The position numbers were made by a program, and so were the translations under genes. A stretch of DNA of 64,000 nt from Myxococcales bacterium (GTDB lineage Bacteria > Myxococcota_A > Polyangia > Polyangiales > Polyangiaceae), in the NCBI GenBank assembly GCA_004193285.1, contig SECP01000037.1, positions 29,746 through 93,745 on the forward strand. The letters run 5' to 3'. The notes under the pieces are model-generated. The model was not told where the DNA came from, did not search any database, and saw nothing but the letters and a program-made list of their open reading frames with translations. Each line of letters opens with the position of its first letter. The stretch's first letter is position 1. Shown in pieces: positions 40,989 through 50,932 of the stretch.

Positions 40989-42413
40989 CTAGGGGCTGTC
41001 CGCGGGCTCGAGCGCGATCAGCGCCAAGCGCTCGGTCGTGAGCCGTACCGACCCCAGCGGCAGGGCGAGCGCCATTCGGTCACGGGTCGTGACCAGATAG
41101 CGGCTGCTCACCCCCCGTAGCCGACGTGCCAGCGCTTCCGTGGTGGCGGGGCGCGCCTCTCGAGGCTTGCGAGGGTCATGCTCGGTCAAGACCCAGCTCT
41201 TGCCGTACCCGAGAGCCGCCTGCACCGCGAAGTAGCCATAGTCAGCCGTGTCGATGGCCACGTCGCGCGCGCCGATTCGCGCAAGCATGCTGCCCACCTG
41301 CTCCTCCTCACGACGATCCGCGAAGGTGCGCAGCAGCTCAGGGCGAAGCAGCAAGCTGGCGAGCAGGGCGCAAGGCGGCGCGAGGGCAGGCAGTAGCCAA
41401 GGGCGAGGGCGCTCGGCGAGCCGCGCGACGAGCCCGGCCGTCAGCAGCGCCAAGAACCAGAATACCGGGAGCAGCGACCGCTCCGGGTGGTGGGTGGCCG
41501 AGCTGCCCCGCGCCGCCGCCACGCTCAGGAACACGACCAGCGAACCCAGTACTGCCACGCTCCGCCAGGCCCGTGCGTCGAAAGGTGAGCCGGCGTCGCG
41601 CCAGACCAGCACCAGGCAGACGAAGAATACCGCGAACAGCTCCGGCTCGAAGCGGACGAGGGCCGCGGGCGCGGAGAGGAGCGCAGTGACGAGCTCCGGT
41701 GACTCGCCCCCGAGGGCGGCGCGGTACTGAGCCACGCGCGCCACGAAGAACCACGCATCGCCGTGCCGGACCACGCCGTGCAGTAGCCAAAGAGCGATCG
41801 GCGCGAGCGCGAGCGCCGCCGCCAGCCACAGTCTCCCATCTCGGGCGCGCCGCGCGTCCACCACGGTCACCACCGCGAACACGAGCGCTGCAGTCCAGCT
41901 CTCGTAGCGGCAAAAGCACGCCGCGCCGAGCGCGAGTCCGCCCCAGGCACGGAGCCGGCCTTCCGAGCGCGCGAGGGTAACCGCTCCGAAGAGTAGCAGC
42001 GCTGCGGTCGGTGCTTCCGGCACCGTGGCCGCGGAAAGCCAACAGCCGTAGGGCAGCACCACCGCTCCAAGCGCGCCCCCCAGCGCCGCGCGCTCGCCGA
42101 GACCCAGGAGGCGCGCCGCTTGCCAGACCAGCAGCGCACTGGCCACGCCGAGCACGAGCGCGACGCCACGCGCGACCCCAAGTGAGTCGCCGAACATCGC
42201 CATCGGTACGCCGTAGGACCAAAACGGGAGCGGCAACCAGCTCGTGCCGCTCGGATCGGGCGAAGGGTGGTGGGCGAAGCGCGCTGCGATCACCACGCGC
42301 GAGTAGTCGTCGTCGCTGATGGCGCGGAACCCGCTCCACCAGCAGAGCAGCGTCGTGGTCGCCCGCGCGAGCGCCACGAGCAGCGCGTGGCGCACGGCCC
42401 TCGCCAGGGGCAC
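40989..42413 (-). CDS. GT-C fold membrane glycosyltransferase-like protein
   Basis: This 474-residue membrane protein has about ten hydrophobic helices. The first periplasmic loop carries ISDDDYSRVV, with the acidic pair typical of GT39/GT-C dolichyl- or polyprenyl-phosphate-sugar transferases, and a CRYESW segment matches the same superfamily. The C-terminal soluble region is about 100 residues. Such enzymes transfer sugars from lipid carriers to protein or cell-surface polymers; the substrate is unknown. GTG start at 42413, five bases after secG, so it is the last gene of the accA-pgk-tpiA-secG run. Confidence 0.78.
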   Translation of the reverse strand: MPLARAVRHALLVALARATTTLLCWWSGFRAISDDDYSRVVIAARFAHHPSPDPSGTSWLPLPFWSYGVPMAMFGDSLGVARGVALVLGVASALLVWQAARLLGLGERAALGGALGAVVLPYGCWLSAATVPEAPTAALLLFGAVTLARSEGRLRAWGGLALGAACFCRYESWTAALVFAVVTVVDARRARDGRLWLAAALALAPIALWLLHGVVRHGDAWFFVARVAQYRAALGGESPELVTALLSAPAALVRFEPELFAVFFVCLVLVWRDAGSPFDARAWRSVAVLGSLVVFLSVAAARGSSATHHPERSLLPVFWFLALLTAGLVARLAERPRPWLLPALAPPCALLASLLLRPELLRTFADRREEEQVGSMLARIGARDVAIDTADYGYFAVQAALGYGKSWVLTEHDPRKPREARPATTEALARRLRGVSSRYLVTTRDRMALALPLGSVRLTTERLALIALEPADSP

Positions 42414-42418
42414 GGCGC

Positions 42419-42748
42419 CTACTTCTTGCTCGACGACGCGGGCGCGGGGCTCGAAGCCGGCGCCTTCTTCTCGAGCGCCGCCTTGCTCTTCTGCTGCAGT
42501 GACTCGTCAGCGGAGGAGGAGAGGAAGGCGAGAGTCATGCTCGTCGCGAAGAAGATGCCGGCGGTAGCCCACGTGGTCTTGGTGAGGAAGTTGCCGGCGC
42601 CGCGGCCACCGAACACTTGCTGCGCGCCCGCGCCGCTCAGGGCGCCGAGACCACCGCTCTTTCCAGGTTGAATCAGCACCACCAGCATCAAGAAGGTGCA
42701 GGCGATGACGTGGATCACGGTGAGCGGGGTGTGGATGATCTCGGCCAT
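42419..42748 (-). CDS. secG: preprotein translocase subunit SecG
   Basis: The 109-residue protein has the two-helix SecG layout: VIHVIACTFLMLVVLIQPGKSGGLGALSGAGAQQVFGGRGAGNFLTKTTWATAGIFFATSMTLAF. The cytoplasmic loop with the QPGKSGG and GAGNFLTK features is characteristic. A polar Ala/Ser/Lys-rich tail follows. SecG helps SecA drive protein export through SecYE. As in many bacteria, it follows tpiA. Confidence 0.93.
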   Translation of the reverse strand: MAEIIHTPLTVIHVIACTFLMLVVLIQPGKSGGLGALSGAGAQQVFGGRGAGNFLTKTTWATAGIFFATSMTLAFLSSSADESLQQKSKAALEKKAPASSPAPASSSKK

Positions 42749-42791
42749 GGGCGTCTCGAACGGAGCAGCTACTTAGCGCATTCCTCGGGTT

Positions 42792-43544
42792 CTACCCAGC
42801 CGCCTGAGCGATCTTGGCGAAACCAGCGGCGTCGAGCGACGCGCCTCCCACCAGCGCTCCGTCGATGTCCGGGCAGCCGAGCAGCTCCTTGGCGTTGTCC
42901 GCCTTGACGCTGCCGCCGTAGAGAATCCGAGTCTTTTCGGCGAGTTCGGGGCTCAGGGCGGCCAGCCGCTTACGAATTGCCTCGTGCACCTCTTGAGCCT
43001 GGGCGGGACTCGCGACCTTCCCGGTGCCAATGGCCCAAACCGGCTCGTAGGCGATCACGCCGTAGCCGGGGTTTTTGAGCAGCACCTCGGCGAACGCGTC
43101 TAGCTGGCGGAAGCAGACCTCGAGCGTCTTTCCGGCCTCGCGCTCCGGGAGCGTCTCCCCGATGCAGGCGATCGGCTTCAGCCCCGCGGCGATGGCGGCG
43201 ACGACCTTGTCTTTGACGGACTCGTCCGTCTCCCCGAAGTACTGACGACGCTCGCTATGACCGAGGATGACCCACTTGGCACCGGCTTCGATCAGCATCG
43301 GCGCGCTCACCTCACCGGTGAAGGCCCCGTTGTCCTTCGGGTACAGGTTCTGGCCGGCGACCTCGACGTGAGTGCCTTCCAGCGTGCTGGCTACGGCGGC
43401 GAGCGCCGTGAAGGGCGGCGCGACCACGACCTCGGCCGAGACGCCCTTCGACGCCTTGGCCAGATCATCGGCGAGGGCGAGGCCTGCGGCGCCACCATTG
43501 TTGAGCTTCCAGTTGCCAGCGATGAGGTATTTGCGATTTGCCAT
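42792..43544 (-). CDS. tpiA: triosephosphate isomerase
   Basis: The 250-residue product is TpiA (EC 5.3.1.1), interconverting dihydroxyacetone phosphate and glyceraldehyde 3-phosphate. All active-site parts are intact: AGNWKLN with the Asn and Lys, ILGHSERR with the catalytic histidine, AYEPVWAIGTGK with the catalytic glutamate and loop 6, YGGSV and LVGGASL. I use ATG 43544 (MANRKYLIAGNW, the usual N-terminus); ATG 43550, two codons earlier, overlaps the pgk stop (ATGA). The intact TpiA contrasts with the degenerate neighbouring PGK. Confidence 0.96.
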   Translation of the reverse strand: MANRKYLIAGNWKLNNGGAAGLALADDLAKASKGVSAEVVVAPPFTALAAVASTLEGTHVEVAGQNLYPKDNGAFTGEVSAPMLIEAGAKWVILGHSERRQYFGETDESVKDKVVAAIAAGLKPIACIGETLPEREAGKTLEVCFRQLDAFAEVLLKNPGYGVIAYEPVWAIGTGKVASPAQAQEVHEAIRKRLAALSPELAEKTRILYGGSVKADNAKELLGCPDIDGALVGGASLDAAGFAKIAQAAG

Positions 43545-43546
43545 GT

Positions 43547-44737
43547 TCATCCACGCAGGGCTTCGATGCCCGGTAACCGTTTGCCTTCGATGAATGCGAG
43601 CGACGCCGCGCCGCCCGCCGAAACGAAACCGATCGAGCCTTCTAGCTCTGCTCCGGACGCGGCGCACAGCTCGGCGACGGACTCGCCCGTCACCACGCCG
43701 AATGCCGGAGCTTCGGCCAGCGCCTGCATAACCCCAGCCGAGCCGCGCGAAAATGCCGGATTTTCTACGACCCCCAAAGCGCCGTGCCACAGCACGGTCT
43801 TGGCGGTTTGGACACGTGCCCGAAATGCTTCCAGCGTGCGGGGGCCGATGTCATGGGCTCCGCTGCCGGCCGGGACCGCGCCCACGCCGCAAGCGTAGCC
43901 CTCCGCGCTGAACGGCGAGGCGGACGTGAGCACGTCGGTCGGGAGCAGTAGCTCCACCTTCGCGTCGCGAGCGCGGGTGAGCAGACCTCGCGCGAGGGCC
44001 AGCTGCTCGCGCTCGAGCTTGGATTCTTTCATGTCGACGCTGCGCGCCGCGAGCAAGGTATTCGCGACCGCGCCGCCCACGCACACCGCCTCGCAGCGCC
44101 GCAGCATGACCTCAAGCACGGGCAGGCTCCGCGAGAGGCTCTCGCCGCCGAGCACGCCGACGAAAGGCTTGTAGGCGTTGCTCGAGGCGCGACCCAGCCC
44201 CTCGAGCTCGGCCTTGGCGCGGTAACCGAGAGCGCGCGCTTTGACCAAACGGGCCAGCGCGACCGTCGATGCCAAGCTGAGGTGAGAGACGCCGAAGGCG
44301 TCGTTCACGTACGCGTCGCACAGACCCAAGAGCTTGCGAGCCAGCGATTCGTCGCCCTGCGACTCTTCCGGCAGAAAACGCAGGTTTTCCAGCAAACAGA
44401 CCTGGCCCTCACGCAGGTCCGCCACGACTTTGCGAGCGGCGTCCCCCACGCACTCGTCCGGCAAGAAGACGTCTTGGCCAAGCAACTCCGCGAGCTTGGC
44501 GGCTACGGGCTCGATGCTGCGCGGCGGCGCATCCGCCGGCCCGAGGTGCGTCGCCAGGACGACCCGAGCGCCTTCCTTGACCGCCTTCTGAATCGTCGGG
44601 AGCGCCAAGCGGACCTTGCGGTCGCTCAGCACGACGCCGTCGTCATCGAGCGGCACGTCGAAATCTACGCGGATGAACAGCCGCTGATGCGATAGCGTCA
44701 GGTCGTCGATTCCGCGAAAGCCGTCCAGGGGAGCCAT
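43547..44737 (-). CDS. pgk: phosphoglycerate kinase homologue with degenerate active site (probable pseudoenzyme)
   Basis: The 396-residue protein clearly has the PGK fold and order (RVDFDVP, LLENLRF, VNDAFGVSH, GGAVANT, DIGPRTLEAF, SAGGAASLAFIEGKRLPGIEAL). Compared with yeast PGK, however, key substrate and phosphate ligands are replaced: the motif Asn of RVDFNVP is Asp27, Arg38 is Lys41, Arg65 of SHLGRP is Pro67, Arg168 of AHRAH is Leu153. The two lysines of GGAKVADK are Ser200 and Ser204, WNGPPG reads WHGALG, and GGGDT reads VTGES. Arg121 (Arg120 here) and His167 (His152) remain. No frameshift is seen. It sits between accA and tpiA, where a true pgk is expected, so a regulatory or structural role is likely and a second catalytic PGK should exist elsewhere. 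Confidence 0.85.
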   Translation of the reverse strand: MAPLDGFRGIDDLTLSHQRLFIRVDFDVPLDDDGVVLSDRKVRLALPTIQKAVKEGARVVLATHLGPADAPPRSIEPVAAKLAELLGQDVFLPDECVGDAARKVVADLREGQVCLLENLRFLPEESQGDESLARKLLGLCDAYVNDAFGVSHLSLASTVALARLVKARALGYRAKAELEGLGRASSNAYKPFVGVLGGESLSRSLPVLEVMLRRCEAVCVGGAVANTLLAARSVDMKESKLEREQLALARGLLTRARDAKVELLLPTDVLTSASPFSAEGYACGVGAVPAGSGAHDIGPRTLEAFRARVQTAKTVLWHGALGVVENPAFSRGSAGVMQALAEAPAFGVVTGESVAELCAASGAELEGSIGFVSAGGAASLAFIEGKRLPGIEALRG

Positions 44738-44747
44738 GAACGGCCCC

Positions 44748-45698
<951 letters not shown>

Positions 45699-45796
45699 GC
45701 GGTGAATTCAAAGAGTGCGCCCGAGCCGAGGCTCGAGTTGGGCGGACTTTGGCGCGAAGCGCGCGCTCTGTCGAGGGCTGCGCTCGCCGCGCCGCG

Positions 45797-47644
45797 TCAC
45801 GCTCCGGAGCGCAGGCTGGCCGGTACCTGCACGCTCGGAACCGCGCGCTTGATGTCGAAGATGCGGAAGGGTTTTTCCTTGCCCTTGAGCTGGGCCGGAG
45901 GGAGCTCTTCCGTCTCGAACTTGCCCCCGAGCCGGGCGAGGGTCTGCTCGCTGACCAGCACCTGGCCGGCCGAAGCGACCCCGCACAGGCGCGCACTGGT
46001 GTTCGCAGTGTCGCCGATGACGGTGTAGCTGAGCGCTTTGGAGCTGCCGATGTAACCGGCGACCAGCGGCCCGGTGTGGATGCCGATGCCCATCGCCAAA
46101 GACGGGTGCCCCTCTTCCATCCGTTTGCGGTTGAAGCGTCCGAGGATCTCCATCTGCTCGAGCGCGCACTCCACGCTCCGCCTGGCGTCGTCCGCGTGGA
46201 CGACGGGGGCGCCCCAGAGCGCCATGATGCCGTCGCCCATGAACTTGTCGAGCGTGCCTTCGTGCTTGAAGAGCACCTCGACCATGAGCTCGAAGTAGTC
46301 GTTCAGCATCTCGACGATGCCGGCCGGGTTCGCGCCGTCGCTCATCCGGGTGAATCCGCGGATGTCCGAGTTGAACACGGTGCACTCTTCGACGAGCTGG
46401 CCGCCCTTCTTCACCTCGAGCTCGCCGGACATCACCCGCTGCGCGACGTTGGGCGACAGCAAACGACTGAAGCGCTCGCGGTTGACGATCTCCTGCTCGA
46501 TCTTGCGGCCCAAGATGTTGATCTCGATGAACATCGCCGCCTGGGTGGCGATGGCCGTCACGATCTCCATGTCCTTGGGCTGAAACTGCGCGAGGGTCTC
46601 GCTGTCCAGCCACAGGACGCCGAGGATCTCGTCGTTGTGCAGGAGCGGCGCGACGATGGCGGAGCTGATCCGGTTGAGGATCATGCTCTTGCCCTTGGAG
46701 GCGGCGAAATCCATGGCCGCGTCGTGGGTCAGCACCGTCGCTCGTTCGCGGATCACGTGATTCATGATCGTGGACGAGACCGGGATGGGTTGATTCGTGC
46801 CGTCACGACGCTGGCTCGCGCCGGGCACGAGCTGGCCATCGTTCGCCTTCAGGAAGATCACGCCGCGATCGGCGCGGACGAACTTGAAGATGGTGAGGAG
46901 GATCTTGTTGAGCAGGCTCGGCAGATCCCGCTCCAGCGCGATCTCGCGCGATAGCTCGTGCGAAAGCCGCAGGCGCTCGTAGTCCGCCGCGAGCTGCTGG
47001 GTGTTCCCGGAGATGCTCTCGAACGGCAGGAAGCCCTTCTGCGTCGCGGCGATCTGTGTGCCGATTTGTCGCGCCTTGTCGTTGATGTCGACGTTGGCGG
47101 CGGGAGGGCCCGAAGGCATGCCCGGCCCCGGCGGAAAGCCGGCGGCGGGGGTCGCGGCGATCTGCGCGGTGCCCAGGGGCGAGAGGGGAGTGCTCGGCTG
47201 CGGTACCCCGCCATAGCCTCCCGGTGCCAGCGGCGCCCCCACTGTCGACGGCGCGCCGAGGCTGGCGGGACCGCCCGCTTGCCAGCCCGACTGCGGCTGG
47301 TGAGAAGCTTGAAACCCCGGTGCCGAGGGATAACCGGGCTGGGCCGGCATCGGCCGCCCGCTACCGTCATCGAAGCGGGCTCGCGTCTGACCGAGCGCGA
47401 TGTCGTCACCATGGCGGAGGTCCCGCTCACCAGCGACGCGCTCCCCGTTCACGTAGGTGCCGTTCAGGCTACCCAGATCCTTGAGCGTGAAGCCGTTCGG
47501 GCGACGCTCGATGATGCAGTGCTCCTTCGACACGATCTTGTCGAGCAGCTGCACCGTGTTGGAGGGATGACGGCCGAGCGAGTTGTGATCACGCAGCTCG
47601 ACCACCTGTTGACCTTCAGGGGAGACGAGCAGGATTCGGGCCAT
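45797..47644 (-). CDS. FHA-GAF adenylate/guanylate cyclase
   Basis: From ATG 47644 the product has 615 residues. Residues 20-95 are an FHA domain (NSLGRHPSNTVQLLDKIVSKEHCIIE, LGSLNGTYVNGE) that binds phosphothreonine. A Gly/Pro-rich linker leads to a GAF domain (VRADRGVIFLKANDGQL, HVIRERATVLTHDAAMD, AIVAPLLHNDEILGVLWLDS; about 215-375). The C-terminal class III cyclase has VFNSDIRGFTRMSD (first metal Asp), KFMGDGIMALWG (second) and VIGDTANTSARL. It makes cAMP or cGMP in response to GAF ligand or kinase signals, and the Ser/Thr kinase at 26.7 kb is a possible phosphorylation partner. It is separated from divergent glpK by a 191-base region. Confidence 0.92.
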   Translation of the reverse strand: MARILLVSPEGQQVVELRDHNSLGRHPSNTVQLLDKIVSKEHCIIERRPNGFTLKDLGSLNGTYVNGERVAGERDLRHGDDIALGQTRARFDDGSGRPMPAQPGYPSAPGFQASHQPQSGWQAGGPASLGAPSTVGAPLAPGGYGGVPQPSTPLSPLGTAQIAATPAAGFPPGPGMPSGPPAANVDINDKARQIGTQIAATQKGFLPFESISGNTQQLAADYERLRLSHELSREIALERDLPSLLNKILLTIFKFVRADRGVIFLKANDGQLVPGASQRRDGTNQPIPVSSTIMNHVIRERATVLTHDAAMDFAASKGKSMILNRISSAIVAPLLHNDEILGVLWLDSETLAQFQPKDMEIVTAIATQAAMFIEINILGRKIEQEIVNRERFSRLLSPNVAQRVMSGELEVKKGGQLVEECTVFNSDIRGFTRMSDGANPAGIVEMLNDYFELMVEVLFKHEGTLDKFMGDGIMALWGAPVVHADDARRSVECALEQMEILGRFNRKRMEEGHPSLAMGIGIHTGPLVAGYIGSSKALSYTVIGDTANTSARLCGVASAGQVLVSEQTLARLGGKFETEELPPAQLKGKEKPFRIFDIKRAVPSVQVPASLRSGA

Positions 47645-47719
47645 GCCAGCCAGACAGGCTAGCTTCGCCGGCGCGACGGCACAAGACCCGGATGCGGCCT
47701 CGCGCATTCCTCTCGATTG

Positions 47720-47760
47720 AGCCGATCGGCTCTCGCCTGGCTAGGCCGATCGGCTTTTTT
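47720..47760 (+). terminator. intrinsic-terminator-like hairpin in the glpK leader
   Basis: Two copies of the self-complementary GCCGATCGGC (47721-47730 and 47745-47754) form a 10-11 base-pair stem with a 14-base loop, followed by six T (47755-47760) on the plus strand, 75 bases upstream of glpK. The preceding gene is on the minus strand and divergent, so this cannot end an upstream plus-strand gene seen here. An attenuator or a short leader RNA is possible. Confidence 0.6.
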
Positions 47761-47835
47761 CCTCGCGCCAGGGGCGAACGGCGTCCTCTCGTTTTTTGCG
47801 GGTCAGGTGCGATAGCGGAGTAAGGTCGGAAGACC

Positions 47836-49338
47836 GTGGCAAAGCACCTTTTGGCCATCGATCAGGGGACGACAGGCACCACCGCGCTCGTCATGTCCAC
47901 CGCGGGCACCACGCTCGGCCGGGTCACGCGCGAGCTTCCTCAGCATTTTCCGCAGCCCGGCTGGGTCGAGCACGACGCGCGTGAGATCTGGGCCTCCGTG
48001 GAGGGCGCGGTCGCGGATGCGCTCGCCTTGGCGAACGTCAGCGGCGCCGACATCGCCGCCATCGGCATCACCAATCAGCGCGAGACGACGCTGCTCTGGG
48101 AGCGGGACACCGGACAGCCGGTTCACAAAGCGATCGTTTGGCAAGATCGCCGCACGGCGCCGCTCTGCGCGCGGCTCAAGGCGGAGGGCCACGAAGCCCG
48201 GGTCCGCGAGCTGACCGGCCTCGTGCTGGACCCTTACTTCAGCGGCACGAAGCTGGCCTGGCTCTTCGAGCACGTGCCCGGCGCCCGGCAGCGCGCGGAG
48301 CGCGGAGAGCTGGCGTTTGGGACCATCGATTCGTACTTGGTCTATCGCCTGGCCGGGGGCGGTGCGTCCGCGCCGCACGTGTCGGACGCAACGAATGCGT
48401 CCCGCACCTTGTTCATGGATCTGGCGAGCTTGTCGTGGAGCGAGGAGATGTGCTCGCTTCTCGGTGTACCGCGTCAGGTGCTCCCGCGCATCGTACCGAG
48501 CGCGGGCGTCGTGGCAACGACGCGTGGCGTGCCCGGCTTGCCGGATGGCATCCCCATCGCCGGCCTCGCGGGCGACCAGCATGCGGCGCTGTTTGGGCAA
48601 GGTTGCCTCGCGGCAGGTGACGCCAAATGCACCTACGGAACCGGCGCGTTCTTGCTCGTCAACGTCGGGTCGCGGCCCGTGCCGAGCCGATTCGGCCTGC
48701 TCTCCACCCTCGGTATTCAGGCGGGGGGTGAGGTGATGTACGCGCTGGAGGGCAGCGTCTTCATCGCCGGCGCGGCCGTGCAATGGTTGAGGGACGGGCT
48801 CGGCATCATCGGTTCGGCGAAAGAGGTCGAGGCACTCGCGCGCAGCGTGCCGGATAGCGGCGGCGCGCAATTCGTTCCCGCCTTGTCGGGACTCGGCGCC
48901 CCACACTGGGATGCAGACGCCCGCGGGCTGATTTGTGGAATCACGCGCGGAACGACGCGCGCGCACTTGGCAAGAGCCACGCTGGACGCCATTGCTTACT
49001 CGGTGAACGACGTCGTTGCGGCCATGCGTGAAGATCTCGGCAAGCCGATCGACCGCTTGCGAGTGGACGGCGGAGCCGTCGAAAACGACCTGCTCCTCGA
49101 GCTGCAGGCGGGCATCTCCGGGCTCACCGTCGAACGGCCGCTCGATTTGGAGTCGACTGCTCGCGGCGCCGCGATGTTGGCCGGCCTTGGGGCCGGCATT
49201 TACGCAGACGGGCGAGATGCAGCAAAAATCGTCAAGCTAGACCGCGCTTTCCCTGCCACCATGAGGGCAGAAGAACGTGCTGCTCGGCTTTCCGCCTGGC
49301 ACGAGGCCGTGGGGCGAGCTCGCTCCACGCGGGCCTGA
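47836..49338 (+). CDS. glpK: glycerol kinase
   Basis: The 500-residue protein matches GlpK (EC 2.7.1.30): AIDQGTTGTTALV, WVEHDAREIW, ITNQRETTLLWERDTGQPVHKAIVWQDRR, GTIDSYLVYRLAGG, SDATNASRTLFMD, AGDQHAALFGQG, TYGTGAFLLVN, GSVFIAGAAVQWLRD, LGAPHWDADARGLICGIT and RVDGGAVENDLLLELQAG are all at expected places. It phosphorylates glycerol to sn-glycerol 3-phosphate. The start is GTG behind AAGGTCGGAAG. No glpF or glpD lies beside it. A hairpin with a T-tract in its leader suggests regulation by attenuation. Confidence 0.95.
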   Translation: MAKHLLAIDQGTTGTTALVMSTAGTTLGRVTRELPQHFPQPGWVEHDAREIWASVEGAVADALALANVSGADIAAIGITNQRETTLLWERDTGQPVHKAIVWQDRRTAPLCARLKAEGHEARVRELTGLVLDPYFSGTKLAWLFEHVPGARQRAERGELAFGTIDSYLVYRLAGGGASAPHVSDATNASRTLFMDLASLSWSEEMCSLLGVPRQVLPRIVPSAGVVATTRGVPGLPDGIPIAGLAGDQHAALFGQGCLAAGDAKCTYGTGAFLLVNVGSRPVPSRFGLLSTLGIQAGGEVMYALEGSVFIAGAAVQWLRDGLGIIGSAKEVEALARSVPDSGGAQFVPALSGLGAPHWDADARGLICGITRGTTRAHLARATLDAIAYSVNDVVAAMREDLGKPIDRLRVDGGAVENDLLLELQAGISGLTVERPLDLESTARGAAMLAGLGAGIYADGRDAAKIVKLDRAFPATMRAEERAARLSAWHEAVGRARSTRA

Positions 49339-49363
49339 ACGCTTGGCTTTTTCGCGAAAGGAA

Positions 49364-50212
<849 letters not shown>

Positions 50213-50251
50213 GGGCTTTTCGGCGCGGGCGCAAGGCACTAATCTCGCCGA

Positions 50252-50923
50252 ATGCGCCCCTTCCTTCGGCTCGCCCGGCTGGCGGCTTCGCTCACTCTCA
50301 TGGTGGTCGCGCCGGCACGAGCCGAGCCGCTCGTGCTGGAGCGGGTCGTCGTTCGGTTCTACGCGCCAGAGACCGGCGGCGTGGAGCGGCCGCGGTTCAT
50401 CTACGAGCGTCGCCTGGCCTTCGAGGCGCGGCTGCAGGCGCTCGCCGATCAGGATCGTAGCCCGGACGCTCCTTATCGTGATCGCCACGTCAGCGCCGCG
50501 CTCGAACGGCACATCTCGGAGGTGCTGCTCTCCAGCTTGCGCATCGAGCCGGAGCCGCCCGAGGCGGTCGTCGCCCGACAGGGGGAGCTGGCGCGCAAGC
50601 TGCTCGTGGACCGGGTCGGCGGTGAGGAGGCGCTGGTGAGCGCGCAGCGAGCGGAGGGCATCAGCAACGCGGAGCTCTCGAGCATTTTGCGCCGTCAAGC
50701 GCGCGCCAGCCTCTACCTCGATCGAATGGTCGCCCCCATGCTGCGGCCGAGCGACGCGGAGCTCGAGGCGATTCAGCGCAGCGCTCCCGTCGCCCTTCAG
50801 AACGAGCCCTTCGCGCGGGTTCGGCCCTTGCTCCTTCGTTGGTACGTGAGCAAGCGCCTCGCCTCCGCGATGTCTTCTTTTTACCAAGAGGCGCGCTCGC
50901 GCGTCACCATCACACTGCTCTGA
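50252..50923 (+). CDS. secreted SurA-like protein without PPIase domain
   Basis: A 223-residue periplasmic protein with signal peptide (cleavage near ARAEP). The C-terminal region (IRRQARASLYLDRMVAPMLRPSDAELEAIQ, PFARVRPLLLRWYVSKRLASAMSSFYQEARSRVTI) resembles the SurA N-terminal chaperone fold with its helices and final beta segment, but no peptidyl-prolyl isomerase domain is present. It may be an envelope chaperone or a diverged relative. It lies 39 bases after the UPF0158 gene and 9 before a CDF transporter, probably in one transcript. Confidence 0.6.
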   Translation: MRPFLRLARLAASLTLMVVAPARAEPLVLERVVVRFYAPETGGVERPRFIYERRLAFEARLQALADQDRSPDAPYRDRHVSAALERHISEVLLSSLRIEPEPPEAVVARQGELARKLLVDRVGGEEALVSAQRAEGISNAELSSILRRQARASLYLDRMVAPMLRPSDAELEAIQRSAPVALQNEPFARVRPLLLRWYVSKRLASAMSSFYQEARSRVTITLL

Positions 50924-50932
50924 GCGCCTGCC

